Source: Auanema rhodensis
Lineage: Eukaryota > Nematoda > Chromadorea > Rhabditida > Rhabditidae
NCBI GenBank assembly: GCA_964057225.1
Contig: OZ059896.1
Coordinates: 16,628,501 to 16,692,500, forward strand
DNA: 64,000 nt
Direction of reading: 5' to 3'
Shown here: piece after piece, positions 52,469 to 64,000 of the stretch
Layout of the letters: every line of letters begins with the position of its first letter
How positions within the stretch are numbered: the stretch's first letter is position 1
Notes under the pieces: model-generated
Seen by the model: the letters and a program-made list of their open reading frames with translations, nothing else
Told to the model about the DNA's origin: nothing
The model's database searches: none
Program-made: the position numbers and the translations under genes

Positions 52469-52546
52469 ATTCGCAAACTTCTTCAGCCGTTTTACAAAGA
52501 TAAAAAAGATAGAAGTAGATAGAGTGTAAGTGCTAAAGAAAGAGAG

Positions 52547-52550
<4 letters not shown>

Positions 52551-52586
<36 letters not shown>
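52551..52586. repeat. (GA)n microsatellite
   Basis: Uninterrupted GA dinucleotides. Confidence 0.95.
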
Positions 52587-52588
<2 letters not shown>

Positions 52589-53689
52589 CACGCGAGCATA
52601 AACCTTCTTCAAAGTTCTCAGCAATACAATATATTGCTCCAAACCTGTTTCTGATGAAAATATCATTTAGAAATCCAAACAATTAACATTTCCATTTTGA
52701 TTTACTGCTATTCCCAAGTGAGAGAATGAGAAATATAACCGTCTAGAGAATGTTGATAATATTTTCAGCAATATTGTAATAAACAGCAAATACTGAAAAT
52801 CAATATAATATATTATAATTTGTGAAATCTATATAAATATATATAACTATATAGATATATCTATCACATATGAGAAAACATAAGTACTTCTCCTGTATGG
52901 TGATTTTGATATTTCATTGAAAATGAAATGTTTAAGATGAATCCCCGATGGTAATCTAAAATTCTGACAATTAGCTCATTTATTTTTAAGATTTTTGAAG
53001 ATCAAGATGAAGTAAAAGTAATAGATATTATATTGTTTTCTTTGATACTCTGAGATTCGATAATTTTCAATGTAGTTATCAGTAGAGAGAGAAAAGTAGA
53101 TAGACAAGACGTTTCCGAAGTGTTCAACCTTTTCAAGCTTGTGATCCATGACTATAGTTGAATATCATGATTATCTCATGATCATGATGTTATACGCTTC
53201 CGAACATATAATAGAATATGAAGTAACAATGAGTAATAAGCTAGAATTCTAAAGTATGAGTAGGATATGACGTTATGTGTAAGATTCTGAATATGAAAGT
53301 ATTAGAAGTAAATATGAAGAAAATGGTTAGGATGATGTTCATTTGCTATATTGGATGAAATGATTAGAAATTCAGAATTTAAAAAGTCGCATGACGTGAT
53401 CAAAAGAAAAAATTCTATTTATATTTAGGAAAATTGGATTGCTAAACTCAAATTTTTTCTTCCAAGTTAGGCTAAGTTCGATTAGGTTTATACATTGCTT
53501 CAATAACATACTATCCATTATCGTAGAAGGAGATATAAGAACAATTTCTTTATTGAACATTCGGAAAGATCATGAACGCACATGAGAAATAGTAAAATTA
53601 TCAGAAACAAGGAAGAAGAAAGGTACAAAAAGATAAAGAGATAGTATGTAAAAAAGGAGAAAATTTTTATATAGATATAGATATAAATA

Positions 53690-53795
53690 GAGAAAGAGAG
53701 AAAAAGAGAAAAAAAAGAGAGAGAGAGAGTTAGAGAGAAAAAGAGAGAAAGAGAGAAAAAAAGAAAAAAAGAGAGAGAGAAAGAGAAAAAGATGA
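53690..53795. repeat. GA/A-rich low-complexity tract
   Basis: Mixed GAGA and GAAA repeats on the plus strand. Confidence 0.85.
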
Positions 53796-54524
53796 GTACA
53801 AATCAGGATGTTGATGTGAAAAAAAAGAAAAACATTCGAAGAAAAATTTTCATTTTATTTTAGTTGGATTATAACAATAGATATATGTATATATTTATAT
53901 AAATATACATCTAATAAATGATTAAACTTGTTACTTCTTTTGTCTAGAAACTTTGGCTTCAAACATAAAAAAAATGAGAAAAAAAGGAAAACATTTTGAA
54001 AAAACAGTTCACATTGTTCTTATTATGTTTCTTTTCATCTTAAAGAGAAATATTAACTTGATTTTATTAATGAACAAGAAGAATGATGTCATTTCTGTTT
54101 GGGAAATGAATGTGAATAGTAATTTTTTGTGCTTTTTCGCATTTAATTTTTTTTAATATGACGAAGATTGTTAAAAATTGAATAAACTGGCAATATCACA
54201 GATCACATCTTTAGAATTTGGTGAAAAGGTTAGATAGTTGTGCCAGATGATACCATGGGTGTTGAAGACAAGAATGAATTATCGGCCGAATTCAGTGGGA
54301 TAACCTGATAGAGATGAAGACTATTTAAGTTGTGGGAAAACCACGAATACAGCACTCGGATGCCAATAATCTCGTCGTTACCATCCGAATGATTCTCAAC
54401 ACATCGACATCTTGCAGTATTTTCTTATTTCATCTGAAGACACCATACGATCAGTCTTTCTTCATGACTGTCACCGTTCTTTGAATTGTTATTATTCTGC
54501 CAGAATTTGGTATTTCACCTTCTG

Positions 54525-54592
54525 TCTCTCTCTTTCTCTCTCTATCTCTCTCTCTCTTTCTCTATCTCTTTCTCTCTCTCTCTATCTCTCTT
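54525..54592. repeat. (CT)n microsatellite
   Basis: CT dinucleotides with TTTC and TATC interruptions. Confidence 0.85.
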
Positions 54593-54998
54593 CCCGTACT
54601 TTCACTCTTTTATTTAAATTTGACATAATTTCAACTGTGCTTCCTTGTTTAGAACAAGTTGATATCAGTATTCTTGTTAGCTGTCGGCATGAACTTGACC
54701 TTTTTTTTCTCGTCTCATCTAAAAATGCCCAAGGAAATTCTTTTTTCAAAGAAAATCAGTTTTGAAGATCAAATGATGATACTTTATGAAAAACGTTATG
54801 TATTTGAAAGGACATTATTTAAAGTTCTTTATCCTTTCAACAAAGAAAATTCAAGGACATTTACAGCTGACATTTCTTATATAAATACTCTTAAAATTTC
54901 ATAAAATTTTGACCATCATCATATTATCATTTTCATTTTATTTCCGCTGTTCATTTTCTTACTTCCTATAAGTTATAATAAACGGTTTTGCAGAAGAA

Positions 54999-55307
54999 AT
55001 GATGAAGGTTGCCCTTATTTTGGTTCTTTGCTTTGTTGCTGTCCTCCAAATCGCTTCTGCTTATCCAAGCTATCACTCATGGGGATACGGACACCCATCT
55101 CCATACTACTATGCTAGACCAGGATACGGAGGGTTTGTCTACTTCTTTTCTTGAATTGAACATTTTCTGATATTCTAAGTATTCACTTCTTAATCATGAG
55201 TTTACAGATACGGATACAGAGGATACCCAGGATACGGATATCACCCAGTCGGAGGAGCTATTCGTGGAGCCGTCGCTGGAGCCCTTATCGGAGGAGTCCA
55301 TGGTTAA
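54999..55307 (+). CDS. Gly/Tyr-rich secreted peptide
   Basis: Exons 54999-55132 and 55208-55307 give 77 residues. A signal peptide (MMKVALILVLCFVAVLQIASA) is followed by repeats of G-Y-G/P-G-Y type (ARPGYGG, YRGYPGYGYHP) and a Gly/Ala tail (GAVAGALIGGVHG). Such peptides in nematodes include cuticle-associated and antimicrobial YGGYG-type families; which one applies cannot be told from the sequence. An acceptor TTTTGCAG ends five bases before the ATG, suggesting trans-splicing. Codon use is strongly biased (GGA for Gly, TAC for Tyr, CCA for Pro), unlike most neighbours, which suggests high expression. AATAAA at 55401. Confidence 0.85.
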
Positions 55308-55400
55308 TTGCGTCCACTTTCCCAAGATTGAAAACCAATCTCTCATCTACATTACCGGTTTTCGTAGTCTGACAGTACATTCTGTTGTATAAATTACAAA

Positions 55401-55406
55401 AATAAA
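55401..55406 (+). terminator. AATAAA polyadenylation signal
   Basis: It lies 93 bases after the stop of the Gly/Tyr-rich peptide gene. Confidence 0.55.
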
Positions 55407-55577
55407 TGATACAATTTAATTTTTCTTTTTTTTTCTGTCATGTAAAAAGAAAAAAAATTTATTTGACAATTAACATGATTAATTCTTTTTTTATTTGTTT
55501 AGTAATTTAGTATACAAATATATATAGTATGAACAAAGTCAAAAGATGTAAAAGAATTTCATTATGATTGTGACCCT

Positions 55578-57961
55578 TTAAATCCAAATATCAGAAGTAC
55601 AATCACCACCTGGATATCTCATTTCATGAGCCAAGTACGGACCACCTTCGACTGTTGTAAAGTCAATTAAAAAGTTTTCGTTCAATTGCATTCCGGTATC
55701 TGTGATATCTATTTGCAGAAGTTTAGCTCCTTTTCTGAAATAATTGACACTCAATGAACTACAAACTACATGTTTTGCAATATTACTTAGCCATATTTGG
55801 ATAGAATTGGTGATCCCAGGCAGCGTAAAGGGACGTGGTGACGTAGAGTCTCTTGCCGTCCAAGCTGAGTTGAAGCATCTGTGGTCCACCTTCAACTTTT
55901 TGATTTTTCACATAAAGAGCTTTAGGAATCTCCTGAAAAGTTATGAATTTTAGATTTTTCGTGGGAGGGAAATTCCAAGGGAAGCTTTTCTTGTTTTCTT
56001 TTTCTCGTACCGCATTTTCGGGATCGTTAATAATCTTGACGTCAGTCTCGTTATGAAGACTTCCTCCAATGAATACCTTGAACAACATTTCATTTTAAAA
56101 TTTACGGAGAAAAAAATTTAATTACCGAAGAAACAAAGACAGGTTTAGTTGGGTCAGAGATGTCGTACTGCCTGATATCTCCATGAAGCCAACAAGAGAA
56201 ATACAGGAAGCGATCATCCATAGAGATCAAAATATCAGTGACCAAGGCAGGCATTTTTGGAAGAATCCAGCCACTAACCTTAAGAAATGAATTAGTCTTA
56301 CTTCCATGATAAATCTAAAATATTACTTCTTTATCGGGAACATCAATTATTTCTGTAGCTTGGTATTCCTTGCTGCCCTACAATTTTGATAAATATTATA
56401 ATGATATCATTGCTATTCTCTTATTTACTGAAGTTTTTGGATGCAGATGATAAACAGCGGAGCCTAAGCCTGTTCCAACAAAAGCATCGGTACTATTGGG
56501 ATCATGTTTGAATCTAAAAAATATAAACAAGCTTAGAATTCGTTAAAAACAAAAAAATGATTACGGACCTGACTTCCAAGGGCAAAGCTCCATTTGGCAT
56601 TGGTAATTCGATCGATTGTAGTCGTTCATGTGTCGACCATTGAAACACATGAATGGAATGACCATATAAGCCTGCAAAATACTTAGAAAATTAAGAATTC
56701 TCAATGATCTTTTATATCTATTTGAAAACTTTAATTATTACATCTACATACCTTCAGCAACATGAAGAGGATTGAAATTTTTTTTGATCACATGAGGTGA
56801 TCCCCATTCGGTTGACATCATGACATCGTGTCTGGGCTGATACCAGAAGTCATAGTTGAAAGCAACTGAGTTAGGAGTCCATGTTCCGATCGGATCAAAT
56901 GTTTGACCATTGAGTAACAAGAAATTGCCCTTTGCTTTATCTTCAGCATCACCCAATGTACTAATCATAATCTGGCCATTAGCCAAACAATGAGAAGTAT
57001 GTGGGAATGTGACATCCAAAGCTTTCAATGCAGAAGGCTCAATTGTCTATAATATTGAAAAATATGTATTTAATGAAAGAACTCATTTCAAATTCTTTAT
57101 ACCTTCTCCAATTTAATATTATTTTGTTCTTCTACATTGACGACATAAATTCTGCTTGAATTTAGACAAGGTACAATTAGATGAGATCTGAGAAAATGAA
57201 ATTCATGTATTAATTTAATTGTGATAAAAATAATTTTGATGTATTTTCTGTGGTGTATGACGCGAAACTAAAGTAAGTTTCATCTACGGCTTTTCAAACT
57301 AAGGAAACTCTCAGATCTTGTATCAGATAGGCTAAAAGAGGAGGCATAACTGAACATCTGACTTGGAACCATTCCAAAAAGTTTGTCGAACCAATAACCA
57401 AGGTATGTTAGAACACATGTGGAACGTAGCAAAAATGAAGTTTAGAAAAATTTGGGGAGTTTCTAGTTGTTTTCAAAAATCAAAAAAAAGAAGAATTAAA
57501 ATTATCTAATTATTTGATATACTTTTACTTTATAATATATTTTTTTTTATTTTATTGGCCGCTAAAAAAAATGTTTCTTCTATAATAGAGGTGGCAACAA
57601 ATGCAGAAGAGCCCTAATTTTTTTATAAATTAAATTAATTTTTGAAATGAATGTAAATTTAAAGTACCTTCTCTTCTCGGGATTATCGTAGCAAGAAGAA
57701 CAAGCATTCCAACCGGTATGATGAATTTCATCTCCTTGATGTGGGAGGATAATCTTGGACACAATCTAAAGAGGTAGTTAAGAAGTTAACATTAACATGT
57801 CATACTTTACAATAATCTGGACTCTCAGGATTTACATTAACCGTAGCAACCATATCATGACCGCCTTGAGCATGTGGACATGTTACGAACAACACTTCTT
57901 CACGTCGAGACTTTGTGATAGCCTCGATAGGGCTGACATATCCAGGTCCACAACACGGCAT
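55578..57961 (-). CDS. Selenium-binding protein 1 / methanethiol oxidase
   Basis: The SELENBP1 family oxidises methanethiol to formaldehyde, hydrogen sulfide and hydrogen peroxide in the cytosol. The chain runs [14 protein letters not shown] (human CGNCGPGYSTPLEA), [14 protein letters not shown] with the conserved Cxx[73 protein letters not shown] and the invariant end [13 protein letters not shown]. Exons cover the whole family without a visible gap. One intron (about 57190-57660) is long for this gene. The start at 57961 lies 15 bases after an acceptor TTGGTCAG, consistent with trans-splicing. The conserved metal-binding His and Cys motifs appear intact, so activity is expected. Confidence 0.96.
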
Positions 57962-58498
57962 CAGTAAGAAAGCAATCTGACCAATAAAAAAATTATTAAA
58001 ATAAATGTTTATTGAAGAATCTACAAGTGAAGAAATAATATTCAAACATGATTGAAAAACGATGAAATGAACGTTTCTTCATACTTAATTCTAACTGCAA
58101 ATGTGAAATTGGATAGCATGTAACAGGGACAAGAACCTGTTGCCTGATAAAATCGGTTTATCGGGGGAAATGTACACCAAATTAAAACTATAATATGCAG
58201 CAATTAGTGCAAGAAAAGTTCTTGTAGACAATTTTTTTGTAGAATTAAACATTATTATTATAAATTTGTCTTGTACGTACATGATACAAACTATGAAACT
58301 TCTGCTCATACAATAGCAGTAGATCTATTTTAGGTGGAGAGAGAACGAGAGGGAAAAATCTGCTGAAATATATTTATTTTCATTATAGAAAATAAGTAGA
58401 TTGCCTGCAAGCATGTGGGCATGACTATCTGTACGATGTTTGAAATCAACAATATATGGGAAAATATTTTAGTAGATCTCTAAATTTATAAGACAGCT

Positions 58499-58520
58499 AT
58501 AGCATCGTAGCCGATGCTAT
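58499..58520. repeat. Perfect 9-bp hairpin
   Basis: ATAGCATCG, loop TAGC, CGATGCTAT. Confidence 0.85.
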
Positions 58521-58724
58521 TACTATGGAGTGACAGGGAGACAGAGCTTTTAGGATGGTTGTTCGTTATCTAATCATCGTCAAGCTCAGGTCACTCCTTA
58601 AATAGGGAACGAAAAACAATTAGAAGCATGTGAGAAAACTTCTTATATACAATTTGAAGTGGTTTTTGCTTCTTTGATTTTGGGTAGTTATCGCTTACAG
58701 AGAAGAAACACGACAAATCAAGTT

Positions 58725-58747
58725 TGTCACGTAAACTGTACGTGACA
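58725..58747. repeat. Perfect 9-bp hairpin
   Basis: TGTCACGTA, loop AACTG, TACGTGACA. Confidence 0.85.
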
Positions 58748-58801
58748 TGCTAGGGAACAAGTGAGAGGGTAAATGACAACTTCATTGCATTAGATAAAAG
58801 A

Positions 58802-58830
58802 ACGGAGCATGTCAACGTAGCTTGCTCCGT
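58802..58830. repeat. Perfect 8-bp hairpin
   Basis: ACGGAGCA, 13-base loop, TGCTCCGT. Confidence 0.85.
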
Positions 58831-58889
58831 CAGCTTTATAAGGCAAAAGAGGGATGGATACTCGAACCGAAAGTACTTTTCTTACATCA

Positions 58890-58982
58890 GAGCAGAGTAG
58901 TAGTGTATAATAAGTTGAGTCTAGACCAACTTTTAGCCCATTTTCCATTTTCAGCATTTTCATGCCAATATTATACATTCAC
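58890..58982 (+). repeat. Dispersed repeat, left copy
   Basis: Shares about 93 bp with the minus strand of 59451-59543, including an identical run TAGACCAACTTTTAGCC; by eye about three quarters of positions match. The two copies face each other about 470 bp apart. Confidence 0.8.
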
Positions 58983-59450
58983 AAACTTGAAACATTATTT
59001 AACTGATCAAAAACCTGTCATTTTTGAAAAAAGCCGTTTTTGGACAATTTGGGTAAAAGATTTTGGCAGACCGTTCTGTCCACTTGCCCCGGAGTCACGC
59101 TTTTAAATAATCTCCAAAAAATACCAAAATGATATCTACAAGTGGACAAAACGCAAAAAAATAAGCGTCTCTCCTGGGAGAGCTGGGTAGATAGCGGAAA
59201 AATCTTCCTACGAACGAGAGTGCCTCCATGACGAAGAAATGGTAAAGAGAGAAAGAAACCCGGATTGCGGTAGGAGGAACACGACTCCTAAGTGGGATCT
59301 GTTCTCTTTTTGTTTTGTTATTATTTTCGTTTTTACAGTCGCACTAACTCAAAATAAATTGAAAATAAATTAATTTTTGAGTTCTTTTACTCGACTTTTA
59401 AAACTTTGTTAGTTCTTAAATGATAAATTTCCATAAAAATCTCCCCACGT

Positions 59451-59543
59451 TCACTAATGTATAAAAATGACATAAAAATGCTAAAAATAAAAAATAGGCT
59501 AAAAGTTGGTCTATACCCAACCTATCATATACTACTGAGCAGC
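59451..59543 (-). repeat. Dispersed repeat, right (inverted) copy
   Basis: Inverted partner of 58890-58982. The pair could be the arms of a decayed foldback or MITE-like element. Confidence 0.8.
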
Positions 59544-59636
59544 TTTCTAATCTTGTTATCTTCTTATGCCTCAAACCCAAAATTAAATTTGGCAAATGCA
59601 AACGAAATCTTTATTTTACTGACACAATTCATTTAG

Positions 59637-61151
59637 TTAATATCTATCTAGTTGTTCATCTGATGCACTCGTAACTCTATCCTGTCGTTTAGGTTTTAAA
59701 GCATCTCTGAATGGCGGTAATAGAAAAATAGCTGGACCTAAGATAGATAAGGTTGTGAACGAAAACTTATGAGCCAAGTGCGATTCCACATTTCGGAAGC
59801 TTCTTGCTAAACCCTCAAGATCTTGTTCGAATCCATGTATACCATATAAGGGAAAGAACAGCATAAACAGCACAACTGCAATTTCCACACTTTACACTTA
59901 GTATACTCATTTTGAATTCAAAATCATTAAGTTTTAAGTTTTTTTTCATTTGTAGTGATTTTTGTCAGATTATTGGAATCAAACTCACGAGTTTCATATA
60001 TATAAAGCATGCCAGGAATAAAAAAATAAAAGAAAATCCAGAGAGGAGAAAATCCTTTTTCTTGTTCTTTATCAGACGTTCTTCTCATAGCCAAAAATGG
60101 TGTCTAATAGTGATAATTATATGTTTTGTAGGAAAAAAATGTTCTTGTTTCTTCCAATTTTTCTTCGAACTTACAGTTATCCAAGTTATGAATAACACTA
60201 TCATCAGTAAAAATTGAAGCACAACAAGTATCATAGTTGGATAAAAATTAAGAACTTCACTCAAATTCTCCATAATAAATGCCAGTGTAAATGATATAAT
60301 AACAAGAGATATATAAATTTTTCTATAGATAAACAACATGAAGGTTGTAATTTTATATTATTTTGATTTCTTTTCTCTTTTTTTTTCATTTTTCTTGTTT
60401 ATCAGCTTACCTAAACATCTGTTTTTCAGGGAACACGGTTGTGCGCAGCTTGCAGATCATAGCCAAAATGACAATTTCTGTCAAGTTATGTAGCCACGAT
60501 AAAGCACGGTGTATTGTATATTCAGACATAAGAAACCAACAAAAGATTGCACTGAATTGTAATTTTGAATTAGATGAAAATGAGATAAAAGACAATATTT
60601 TTTATTGTAAAATTAAATTAAATTTCAAATATATTTGGATAATGAGCATTGAAAAAGAGCATTGACTATAGCAAAGAAAATATCTTCTATATAACAATAC
60701 CTATAAGATTTCTAGTTTTTTTTTTAAGAAAAAACTGAATTTTGGTTACATTTAATTCGACTAAATGGGTCAGACTAAAATGTTAATTAAAACATGAAAT
60801 GAATTAAAGATCAATTACTTTTTTTTTCTAATTTGCAAAGCAATTTGTTTAAATGTTCTTTTGATAACTATCAAAAAAGAAAAAGGAGAAGAAATATTAT
60901 TTTTAAACTCACTATTCTTCAACATCCAAGGGATCAATAAGCGTAAGTAAAATTTTAAGAATTCTTATGGTTAACAGTAATGTTATAACACATAATAAGG
61001 TTAAAAAATGTGTTTTAATGCCAATCCATGGAAGACGATATACAATAACCCAACATAATATTGTAATTATAATATCAGTTAATACTATCCAACACCTATC
61101 TGAATCAATTATTGACATTTTATGGGAGGAAACCCAGCAATTGGTAGCCAT
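59637..61151 (-). CDS. Multi-pass membrane protein, possible seven-helix receptor (293 aa)
   Basis: Exons (minus) 61151-60913, 60551-60411, 60322-60175, 60103-59989 and 59875-59637 join with agreeing phases (2, 2, 0, 1). The protein has about seven hydrophobic segments, for example DIIITILCWVIVY, THFLTLLCVITLLL, TEIVILAMICKL, IYISLVIISFTLAF, TMILVVLQFLLMIVLF, PLWIFFYFFIPGML with the adjoining LVLFMLFFPLYG, and FTTLSILGPAIFLLPPF. The last one, with FRDALKPKRQ after it, resembles the end of helix 7 and the start of the cytosolic tail in nematode chemoreceptors. I cannot assign a receptor family. The start could lie further upstream. Confidence 0.65.
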
Positions 61152-62496
61152 TGTTTTAAGAAAAACATAATATTTGATGTTTAAAGAAGACTCATTTTAT
61201 GACTCTTTACTTCAAGCAATACAAATAGTGTCTAGAACAAAGAATAAAACATACCATTTCCGAATATTAGATATTCAAAATCTTCAAATCTACCGCAAAA
61301 TTCGAACATTAGCAAGTATCAGAAGAGAAGGGAGACTATTTTAATGAAATTATAATTTTTTTACCCTCATAGTTACCACGACAACTCATGTTTCACCTGA
61401 ACATGAGCGATTAAGCGAAAACTATAGGAAATTTAATTAAACACAGATTTGTAAAATAAAATGATCAGTTAAATAATTGATAGATTCATATTTATATTAC
61501 GTATGTTATAAGTTTTATTGAGAATGAGTTCTTTAATGAGCAAAAAAAATACAACGATTGATTTAAAGAGAAGACGGTAGTCAAATTCTAGTGAGTCGAG
61601 GCCGGTACTCAGCGTATTCTGTAGAGACTTGTCTTGCTTGCTGCTCGGTGTACAATATTTTATAAACAAAATTTTCATCAAAAACAGCCTACGACAGGGG
61701 AGAGAATATCTAATTGTTGATAATATTTTGTATAGAGAGTGAATTTCTATGCTCTGATGCTCAAACTGTATCGAAATGACTTATTTATCAAGACAATGTC
61801 ATGAGATGCCGTGGCTTTTGCTGTGACATTTTTTTATCATTTTACACTGAGAAATACATCGACAATGGTACAAGCAAACGAAAACATACTGAAGAAATGC
61901 TTAAATAAGTATTTTATATAGTTCATCGGATTTGAGTATATAAATTTGGAATACATACTGCACTTTTGATATTTTTTTAAACTTCCTATAACAACTTACA
62001 ATATTATACAAAATATAAACATACATTAAAAATATTGCATTTTTCATCAAATATATTAAGATTATTAATTTTTATTATATAACCACATTTTAAATTATTT
62101 ATATAAAACCTGTTGCACAGAACCATTCTTGAATTTCATTTGAACTTTGCTTTTTGCTTTTAGATTAGACTAGATGGTAATTTTTCTGTTTGAAACATGA
62201 CCTAATGCGAAAATTTATTTGGTCCTGGTGCGAGCGAATTGGTCTTCATATGCCATGAAGGCCGCTGCTTGATTATTGGTCTCTATTTGTCGATATTTTC
62301 ATGCTAAGTTTCATATAACTTTGTGCTGATACCGTAAATTTCAGTTTTATTTCACTCTTCTCATTGCATACTTTGTGTGCAGAAAGCTCACATCAGTTAC
62401 TTTAAAATAATATTCATTCTCATCCTCTTTCTGAGTTACATCGATATTCTATTCAACATTTATTTCTAGGTTTTTTTCCTCCTTGACTAGTCTACA
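61152..62496. other. Divergent intergenic region upstream of V-ATPase E
   Basis: About 1.3 kb. Only short stray open frames are present. An acceptor TTTCTAG at about 62463-62469 precedes the V-ATPase start by 27 bases and may be its trans-splice site. Confidence 0.5.
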
Positions 62497-63467
62497 ATGG
62501 GAATCTCTGACAATGATGTCCAAAAGCAGCTCCGCCACATGATGGCTTTCATCGAGCAAGGTATATTATATATATATATAAAATTGAGATACATAATACA
62601 AATCTACAGAAGCCAACGAGAAGGCTGAAGAGATTGAGGCCAAGTCTGAGGAAGAATTCAACATCGAAAAGGTTTTTTTTAATTTTTAGTTTATATAGTT
62701 TTTAAACAAATAAATCATAGGGACGCCTCGTTCAAAACCAACGCCAAAAGATTATGGAGATGTACGAGAAAAAGGAAAAGCAAGTAGAGTTGACCAGAAA
62801 GATTCAGGCCTCTAACTCTTTCAACGCTGGACGTCTGAAGTGCTTGAAGGTATATATTCTTCACTAAAACTTTTAATCACGTTTCATTTTTCTAGGCTCG
62901 CGAAGAGCACCTCGAGAACGTTCTCGCTGAAGCCAAGAACAACTTATCTAAAATTTCTGGCGATGCTCAGCGTTACCCAACCATCCTCAAGGGGCTTATC
63001 CTTCAGGTATAAATGTTTTTCATATTTAAGTGGTTTTTAATCTCACTTTATATAGGCTCTCCTCCAATTGCTCGAAAAGGAAGTTGTTCTCACATGCAGA
63101 GAAAAGGACCTCAGCCTTGTAGAGGGTCTTCTTCCAGATTGCCTTGATGCTCTCCAGAAAGAGTGGGGAAGCAAGAGCAAGGTTAGTGTAACAGTACAAG
63201 ATATCTATATATCTTAAATATTTATAGATCACCATAGACACTAAACATTTCCTTCCATCACACTCAGCTGGAGGAATTGAACTCTCTGCTAAGGGAGGAA
63301 AAATTATGGTTTCTTCTACTCTCGAAAGTAGATTAGATCTTATTGCTCGCCAGGTGAATATATAAATTACTTCTGAAGCTATCTAATTCTCTAATGCTTT
63401 TCAGATTATCCCACAAGTTCGTACAGCTCTCTTCGGCCCTAACCAAAACAGAAAATTCTTCGATTAA
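62497..63467 (+). CDS. vha-8: V-type proton ATPase subunit E
   Basis: Peripheral stalk subunit that holds the V1 catalytic head to the membrane sector; acidifies organelles and, in nematodes, works in excretory and epidermal cells. Exons 62497-62560, 62610-62671, 62721-62849, 62896-63006, 63056-63181, 63228-63353 and 63405-63467 give exactly 226 residues, the usual length. It begins [20 protein letters not shown], continues with the long basic N-terminal helix ([20 protein letters not shown]), then [19 protein letters not shown]. It ends [18 protein letters not shown] and KFFD. Codon use is biased (CTC, ATC, AAG), as in highly expressed genes. The symbol follows the nematode subunit E name. 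AATAAA at 63714. Confidence 0.97.
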
Positions 63468-63713
63468 GTTCTCGTAAAAATTGTATATTCGTCTCACTTT
63501 AATTTTTGGTAACGATTAAATATCCCGTTCCCTTTCGGGAGAGGCGATCGAAACATTCCAAGTGTGATTGTGATAGCAGGATTAACCTTTTTTCATTGTA
63601 ACATATAGAGCAATTTCTTACATTTTTTTACATTATTATCACTTACTAGCTGTAGTACTGTAGGTATGCTTGAGTTAAATTAAACTTCTGTTTACTGAAA
63701 AGACTATATAAGC

Positions 63714-63719
63714 AATAAA
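63714..63719 (+). terminator. AATAAA polyadenylation signal of V-ATPase subunit E
   Basis: About 250 bases after the stop. A short hairpin (TCCCG...CGGGA) at about 63523-63539 lies in the same 3'UTR. Confidence 0.5.
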
Positions 63720-63753
63720 AGTAGCAATTATACAGAGATTAAACATTATTAAA

Positions 63754-63920
63754 TCAATCTTCTTCTTTTTGCATAGAAACTGTTTGATGTATTGATTCAC
63801 GGTTGGTAAATTTTGTTTCGGAATTTGATATCATTTTTAAAGTGTTCTTAGATCCGTATGATTTGATCATTGATCTTAGGATAAAATGCTTTGATAACCC
63901 AAATATAAAAGATGATATTC
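63754..63920 (-). CDS. Possible last exon of a gene running off the window
   Basis: On the minus strand an open frame of about 53 codons ends in a stop at 63754-63756 and reads FGLSKHFILRSMIKSYGSKN, then a polar tail ending SMQKEED. The length and polar C-terminus could be the tail of a longer protein, but no clear acceptor or homology is seen and the rest lies outside the window. Confidence 0.2.
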
Positions 63921-64000
63921 ATGATTTGAGTTATGAGAGGTATTATCTATTTTATAATACAGCATGTTATATATTCATAGGATCATATATTCAATATCTT

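Larger units (their letters stand above)
51788..54998. other. Long intergenic region with simple repeats
   Basis: No well-supported gene. It holds a GA microsatellite (52551-52586), GA-rich sequence (53690-53800), a CT tract (54525-54592) and one isolated 93-codon open frame at 52187. Confidence 0.5.
57962..59636. other. Intergenic region with clustered inverted repeats
   Basis: No supported gene. It holds several perfect short hairpins and a pair of roughly 93-bp inverted copies, listed separately. The stray open frames at 58822 and 59416 translate the two copies of the repeat and are not genes. Confidence 0.5.

Noticed and set aside
58855-58870. tRNA-like B-box (GGTTCGAGT on the minus strand)
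   Set aside because: No acceptor, D or anticodon stems could be folded around it and the T stem does not pair.
58790-59106. Open frames on both strands near 58.8-59.1 kb
   Set aside because: They translate the dispersed repeat; the inverted copy at 59416-59601 gives a similar peptide, so this is repeat sequence.

Overview
This window looks like nuclear DNA from a nematode. It is AT-rich, and its genes are split by many 36-60 bp introns ending in TTTCAG or TTTTAG. Splice-acceptor-like motifs lie just upstream of several start codons, as expected for spliced-leader trans-splicing. The gene families present are animal ones with nematode relatives. Species cannot be fixed from the sequence. All gene models were built by hand by joining exons with matching splice phase.

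Layout, left to right. 1221-14749 (+) is one G-protein alpha subunit gene whose first intron alone is 10.9 kb. 16039-23478 (-) holds three co-oriented genes: SH2D4-like adaptor, TTI1-like protein and riboflavin kinase; the last two have an operon-like arrangement. 24878-26927 (+) holds two small unrecognised genes 85 bp apart. 27370-30649 (-) is an atypical soluble guanylyl cyclase with a degenerate catalytic site. 31726-37149 (+) is a tandem pair of half-size ABCG transporters. 37624-38498 (+) is an unrecognised seven-exon gene. 41310-42821 (+) is PGAP2-like. 43589-47419 (-) is a secreted protein with two von Willebrand A domains and a threonine linker. 51324-51787 and 54999-55307 (+) encode small secreted peptides. 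55578-57961 (-) is selenium-binding protein 1 / methanethiol oxidase. 59637-61151 (-) is an unrecognised multi-pass membrane protein. 62497-63467 (+) is V-ATPase subunit E.

The genes do not form one pathway. Two belong to second-messenger signalling (G alpha, guanylyl cyclase). The long gaps hold microsatellites, AT-rich sequence and one cluster of inverted repeats near 58.5-59.6 kb that resembles a decayed mobile element. The most noteworthy items are the guanylyl cyclase (lost catalytic residues, CaaX-like tail, start codon alone on an exon before a GC-AG intron), the unrecognised genes whose splice phases all agree, and possible alternative first exons inside the G alpha intron.
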